Assembly: GCA_009691245.1 (NCBI GenBank)
Contig: SHUM01000036.1
Span: 1-36,048 of the forward strand
Length of the DNA stretch: 36,048 nucleotides
Origin: Acidobacteriota bacterium
GTDB taxonomy: Bacteria > Acidobacteriota > Terriglobia > 2-12-FULL-54-10
Direction of reading: 5' to 3'
A model generated the notes under the pieces. It worked only from the letters and a program-made list of their open reading frames with translations. It was not told the origin of the DNA and did not search any database. Positions 33,015 through 36,048 of this stretch are shown here, in pieces (within the stretch, counting starts at the first letter, position 1; every line of letters begins with the position of its first letter). The position numbers were made by a program, and so were the translations under genes.

Positions 33015-34094
33015 TCAGCGGAAGCCCAGCACAATTCGGCAGACCGTTGAGGCCACATGCGGAGCCAGATATTCTTGCGGAGGCACCCAATTCCCGCCCT
33101 GACTTGTCACAAACTGCACGGCATTGCAGATGGCTAGCGGTTCGCAGCCAGCCAACAGATTAGATCCACGCTCGATCGTTTCGGGCCTCTCCGTCACATC
33201 CCGGATGGTAACATTGGGGACTTTCAGAATACAACTCTCCTCCTGAACCGTTCCGCTGTCGGTCAGCAAGCAGAATGCTCCCTGCTCGAGGCGCACAAAA
33301 TCGAAGAACCCCAGTGGCTCGACAAAGCGCAAACCAGGCCGTTCCAAGTCAATCCCAAACTCCTGCGCTTTCGAGCGAGTCCGCGGATGCAGAGAGCAGA
33401 TCAAGGGATACCCGTACTGCTTGTGCAGCAGGGATAGGGAGTCTATCAGACTGCCGAGGCGTTCCGGGAGATCAACGTTCTCGGCGCGATGCATGGTAAC
33501 CAGGAAATACTGTTTCTCTTGAACGGCGAAGGTCTGAAGGGCGGAGCTGGCGGCAATCTGTTCCGAAAAATGGTCCATCACTTCTTTAATTGGATTCCCC
33601 GTAACATAAATCTGATTGCCGGGGATTCCCTCCTGCAACAGGTTCTCCCGGCTCCTCTCGGTGTACGGCATCAGAACCGAGCTAATCTGGTCGATGATCC
33701 GGCGATTGATCTCTTCCGGAACGCGAAAATCAAAGCAGCGGTTTCCTGCCTCCATGTGATATACGGGAATACCCAGCCTGCGGGCCACAATCGCACTCAA
33801 TGCGCTGTTGGTATCCCCCAGTATCAAAATACGATCGGGGCGATGTTCCCGGAATACCGGCTCGATCCTGGAAAGGATCTGCCCAACTTGCTCGCCAAAA
33901 CTACTGCTGCGCACGTTCAAAAAGATATTCGGTGGCCGGATAGCTAGTTCCCGGAAAAACAGTTCGTTCAATCGATCGTCATAGTTTTGGCCCGTATGGA
34001 CGAGCAGATGCTCTGAATGTTCATCCAATAGCTTGATGACCAGGCTGAGCCGGATAATCTCCGGCCGGGTGCCCAGTACTGTCATAATTTTCAA
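33015..34094 (-). CDS. fnlC: UDP-GlcNAc 2-epimerase family enzyme, probable FnlC
   Basis: A 359-residue non-hydrolysing UDP-HexNAc 2-epimerase of the WecB fold. Seen are MTVLGTRPEIIRLSLVI, VHTGQNYDDRLNELFF, ILGDTNSALSAIVARRLGIP VYHMEAGNRCFD, VPEEINRRIID and the C-terminal TDSGTVQEESCILKVPNVTI RDVTERPE. In the UDP-L-FucNAc route FnlC converts the L-talo to the L-fuco isomer. The gene starts at TTG 34094, overlapping the fnlA TGA; ATG 34085 is an alternative. Its neighbours fnlA and fnlB decide between FnlC and plain WecB. Confidence 0.88.
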   Translation of the reverse strand: MKIMTVLGTRPEIIRLSLVIKLLDEHSEHLLVHTGQNYDDRLNELFFRELAIRPPNIFLNVRSSSFGEQVGQILSRIEPVFREHRPDRILILGDTNSALSAIVARRLGIPVYHMEAGNRCFDFRVPEEINRRIIDQISSVLMPYTERSRENLLQEGIPGNQIYVTGNPIKEVMDHFSEQIAASSALQTFAVQEKQYFLVTMHRAENVDLPERLGSLIDSLSLLHKQYGYPLICSLHPRTRSKAQEFGIDLERPGLRFVEPLGFFDFVRLEQGAFCLLTDSGTVQEESCILKVPNVTIRDVTERPETIERGSNLLAGCEPLAICNAVQFVTSQGGNWVPPQEYLAPHVASTVCRIVLGFR

Positions 34095-35155
34095 CGCAGC
34101 ACCTCCGCCGCTTCGTGCCTCGAATCTTCCGGCATCAGCTTGTGTTGCCGCAAGAGAGCCTGTACCGCCTCAAACGGCATTACGGCATCGGCGGAACTGT
34201 ATTCTTTTTGTAGAGGACGCGGTCCGTCGAGCGGGACGCTGAGCTCCGGCAACAGCGGCTCGATCACATAGTAATTTCCGCGTTCCAACGTGCGTGTTGC
34301 TTCCTCTTCGTTGACCAAAATTTCGTGGATTTTTTCCCCTGGACGGATGCCAGAGACCTTGGTCTCAATCTTGCGATTCCCCATTAGGGCCTTGGCGATG
34401 TCCGTGATTCGAGCCGAGGGAACCCGGGGAATGTAGGTCTCTCCCGCTCGAGCCTCTTTCACGGCGGCAAAGATGACCTCGACTGCGTCCTCCAGGCTTA
34501 ATAGAAATCGCGTCATATCCAGGGTAGTCAGAGTTACCGGGCCTCCGTTTCGAATTTGATTGAGAAAGAGAGGAATAACCGAGCCACGCGAGGCCAGCAC
34601 GTTGCCGTACCGAACGCAGATGAAGCGCGTTGCGGGCCGCCGAAGGTTGGATTGAATGAATAGCCGCTCTTGGATGGCTTTGGTCATGCCCATGGTGTTG
34701 ACTGGCTTGCAAGCCTTGTCGGTGGAGATTCCTACCACCGTGTCGATGGGCAGGTCATGTTCCTGAATGGCGCGGATAATGTTTTCTGGCCCGCCGATAT
34801 TTGTTTGCACGGCCTCGAATGGAAAATACTCGCAGGTGGGCACTTGCTTCAGCGCCGCTGCATTAAAAACCATATCCACCTGGCGCAGTACTGCGGCCAC
34901 GGAGTGAAAATCCCGCACGTCTCCAATCCGGAATTCGAGCCGTTGCTGAAAGTTGTGATAAATGACCTCATCGGTGGCGGCGGTGCGGTGTTGGTACTCC
35001 AGCCTCATCTCGTGCTGCTTGGCTTCATCCCGTGAAAACACAATGATCTTGGCGGGAATTCCTTTGTCCCCGGAAAGCAATCGGCGCACCAAAACCTTCC
35101 CCAGGGACCCCGTCCCACCAGTGATTAGGATTCGTTTGTCCGTAAAAAGGCTCAT
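34091..35155 (-). CDS. fnlA: FnlA/CapE-type UDP-GlcNAc 4,6-dehydratase/epimerase
   Basis: A 354-residue extended SDR enzyme starting at MSLFTDKRILITGGTGSLGK (Rossmann GGTGSLG at residues 13-19). Family blocks include VFNAAALKQVPTCEYFP, ISTDKACKPVNTMGMTKAIQ ERL, and RPGEKIHEILVNEEEA. FnlA and its homologue CapE carry out C4,6 dehydration with C5/C3 epimerisation of UDP-GlcNAc, the first step to UDP-L-FucNAc. The start codon overlaps the fnlB stop (ATGA) and the stop overlaps the fnlC start, so the three genes are tightly coupled. Distinguished from 6-deoxy-D sugar dehydratases partly by this neighbourhood. Confidence 0.9.
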   Translation of the reverse strand: MSLFTDKRILITGGTGSLGKVLVRRLLSGDKGIPAKIIVFSRDEAKQHEMRLEYQHRTAATDEVIYHNFQQRLEFRIGDVRDFHSVAAVLRQVDMVFNAAALKQVPTCEYFPFEAVQTNIGGPENIIRAIQEHDLPIDTVVGISTDKACKPVNTMGMTKAIQERLFIQSNLRRPATRFICVRYGNVLASRGSVIPLFLNQIRNGGPVTLTTLDMTRFLLSLEDAVEVIFAAVKEARAGETYIPRVPSARITDIAKALMGNRKIETKVSGIRPGEKIHEILVNEEEATRTLERGNYYVIEPLLPELSVPLDGPRPLQKEYSSADAVMPFEAVQALLRQHKLMPEDSRHEAAEVLR

Positions 35156-36048
35156 CTCTCTAATTCCCTCCATTTCTCGTAAGGAGTCGTATCTGACGCC
35201 AGTTGGTCGATCAGGTCGGGCCAAGGCGGACAGGAATGCCCCGTAGCTCGCTCAAACTTTTCCCCCACCATGCTGCGGTCGCAGCGAAAACTGGGGTCGG
35301 GCAGAATCACTATATCCAGCTTGAATGCATCGCGAATCAATGATAGCAGCTCAAACTTGCTGATCGTTTGGCCGGTGACTTGGTAGACACCGGAAAGATT
35401 CAGGTGATTTTGAATCAGATCGGCCACTACGTCTGCCAGCCAGATGTTGGTAGCACCGGAAAACAGGGCGTTCGTATAGCCATTCACTCGGCCATGATTG
35501 CTGCCCAAGAACCATTCCAGCAGCGACGAGCGATGCATGAGTTCCCGACCGATGAATGAAGTTCGCAAGGTGATCGCGGAACTGCCCCGGACTTCTCCGA
35601 GATATTTCGTCCTGCCATAAATATCCTCGGCGTCTGAGAAATCCTCTTCGCGATACTCTCCTCGTTTGCCGCTGAAAACGCAGTCGGTGCTGAAATGAAT
35701 GAGCTTGCCCTCCCAGCGGTCGCAGAATTCCGACAACTTATGCGGGAGCAGGGAATTCGCCGTCAGGCTGGCAACCATGTCGCTGGTTTGGGGCCTTTGC
35801 TTGATGACTCCGATGCAATTGATCAGAACCCGGGGCTTGATTTCCAGCAGGAGCTTCTCGACCGCGGGGAAATCGGTGGCGTCAAAATTCTCGATAACCT
35901 TGCCGTTCTGGAAAAGTTCCACTTGCCGAAGCGGGCGGTCAGTAACGGCGCCGCGGATCGTGCAATAGGTTTCCGGGAATTGCCGGCGCAACACCTGAAA
36001 CAATTTGTGGCCCAACGATCCGGTGCCGCCAAGGATCAGAATATCCAT
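35152..36048 (-). CDS. fnlB: RmlD-like SDR reductase, probable FnlB/CapF
   Basis: The 298-residue frame begins with ATG exactly at the right window edge, so an upstream start cannot be excluded. It is an RmlD-type reductase: MDILILGGTGSLGHKL (GGTGSLG at 7-13), LINCIGVIKQRP, HFSTDCVFSGKRGEY and the catalytic YGRTK within DIYGRTKYLGEVRG. In the FucNAc pathway this enzyme performs the NADPH-dependent C4 reduction (with epimerisation) after FnlA. The TGA stop overlaps the fnlA ATG. Gene order fnlB-fnlA-fnlC differs from the E. coli O26 order but contains the same set. Confidence 0.85.
   Translation of the reverse strand: MDILILGGTGSLGHKLFQVLRRQFPETYCTIRGAVTDRPLRQVELFQNGKVIENFDATDFPAVEKLLLEIKPRVLINCIGVIKQRPQTSDMVASLTANSLLPHKLSEFCDRWEGKLIHFSTDCVFSGKRGEYREEDFSDAEDIYGRTKYLGEVRGSSAITLRTSFIGRELMHRSSLLEWFLGSNHGRVNGYTNALFSGATNIWLADVVADLIQNHLNLSGVYQVTGQTISKFELLSLIRDAFKLDIVILPDPSFRCDRSMVGEKFERATGHSCPPWPDLIDQLASDTTPYEKWRELER

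Overview
The window reads as a chromosomal piece of an Acidobacteriota bacterium. Three things point there: a VWFA-like secreted protein of the type abundant in that phylum, small secreted families I associate with it, and dispersed inverted repeats of the TGTCATCCTGAGCG...CGCTCAGGATGACA kind. This assignment is inference from family and repeat content; there is no rRNA or other phylogenetic marker here. Coding density is high, and the left half is GC rich, so most long antisense reading frames are shadows.

Layout. 0-9.9 kb is housekeeping: the 5' part of a secreted YtcJ-type amidohydrolase (cut by the window edge), an exported M48 metalloprotease, a two-repeat DUF507 protein, an overlapping tldD-tldE (pmbA) pair, ahcY and metK (two consecutive SAM-cycle enzymes, each with its own hairpin terminator), and a secreted alpha/beta hydrolase. 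9.9-24.7 kb is an accessory stretch around a few ordinary genes (pyk, a cupin, a VWFA-like protein). It holds four toxin-antitoxin-like modules: DUF1778/GNAT; a small protein with a nucleotidyltransferase; a Phd-like antitoxin with a RelE toxin; and a Gp49-like toxin with an XRE antitoxin. It also holds a large unrecognised protein and a PaeR7I/XhoI-type restriction-modification pair. 24.7-28.3 kb has a second secreted amidohydrolase, a divergent IspH/LytB paralogue and a broken small secreted gene. 28.3-36 kb is a surface polysaccharide locus: a PF14907-type nucleotidyltransferase faces a minus-strand run of fnlB, fnlA, fnlC, a wbuB-like glycosyltransferase and a WecA-like initiating transferase. 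Together these predict UDP-L-FucNAc synthesis from UDP-GlcNAc, its transfer, and loading of the first sugar on undecaprenyl phosphate.

The most striking feature is the number of interrupted genes between 10.8 and 28.3 kb. Three proteins are each split by one in-frame TGA (11723, 13303, 19795), all at places where Trp would fit. The methyltransferase is split by TAA (23156). Four genes carry reading-frame breaks: the nucleotidyltransferase at a run of ten G, the RelE toxin, a small secreted protein that also has a TAG, and the 27.8-28.3 kb gene. TGA is clearly used as a normal stop elsewhere (for example in ATGA/TGATG gene overlaps), so a changed genetic code is unlikely. Decay, phase variation, readthrough and sequencing error all remain open, and raw reads would separate them.
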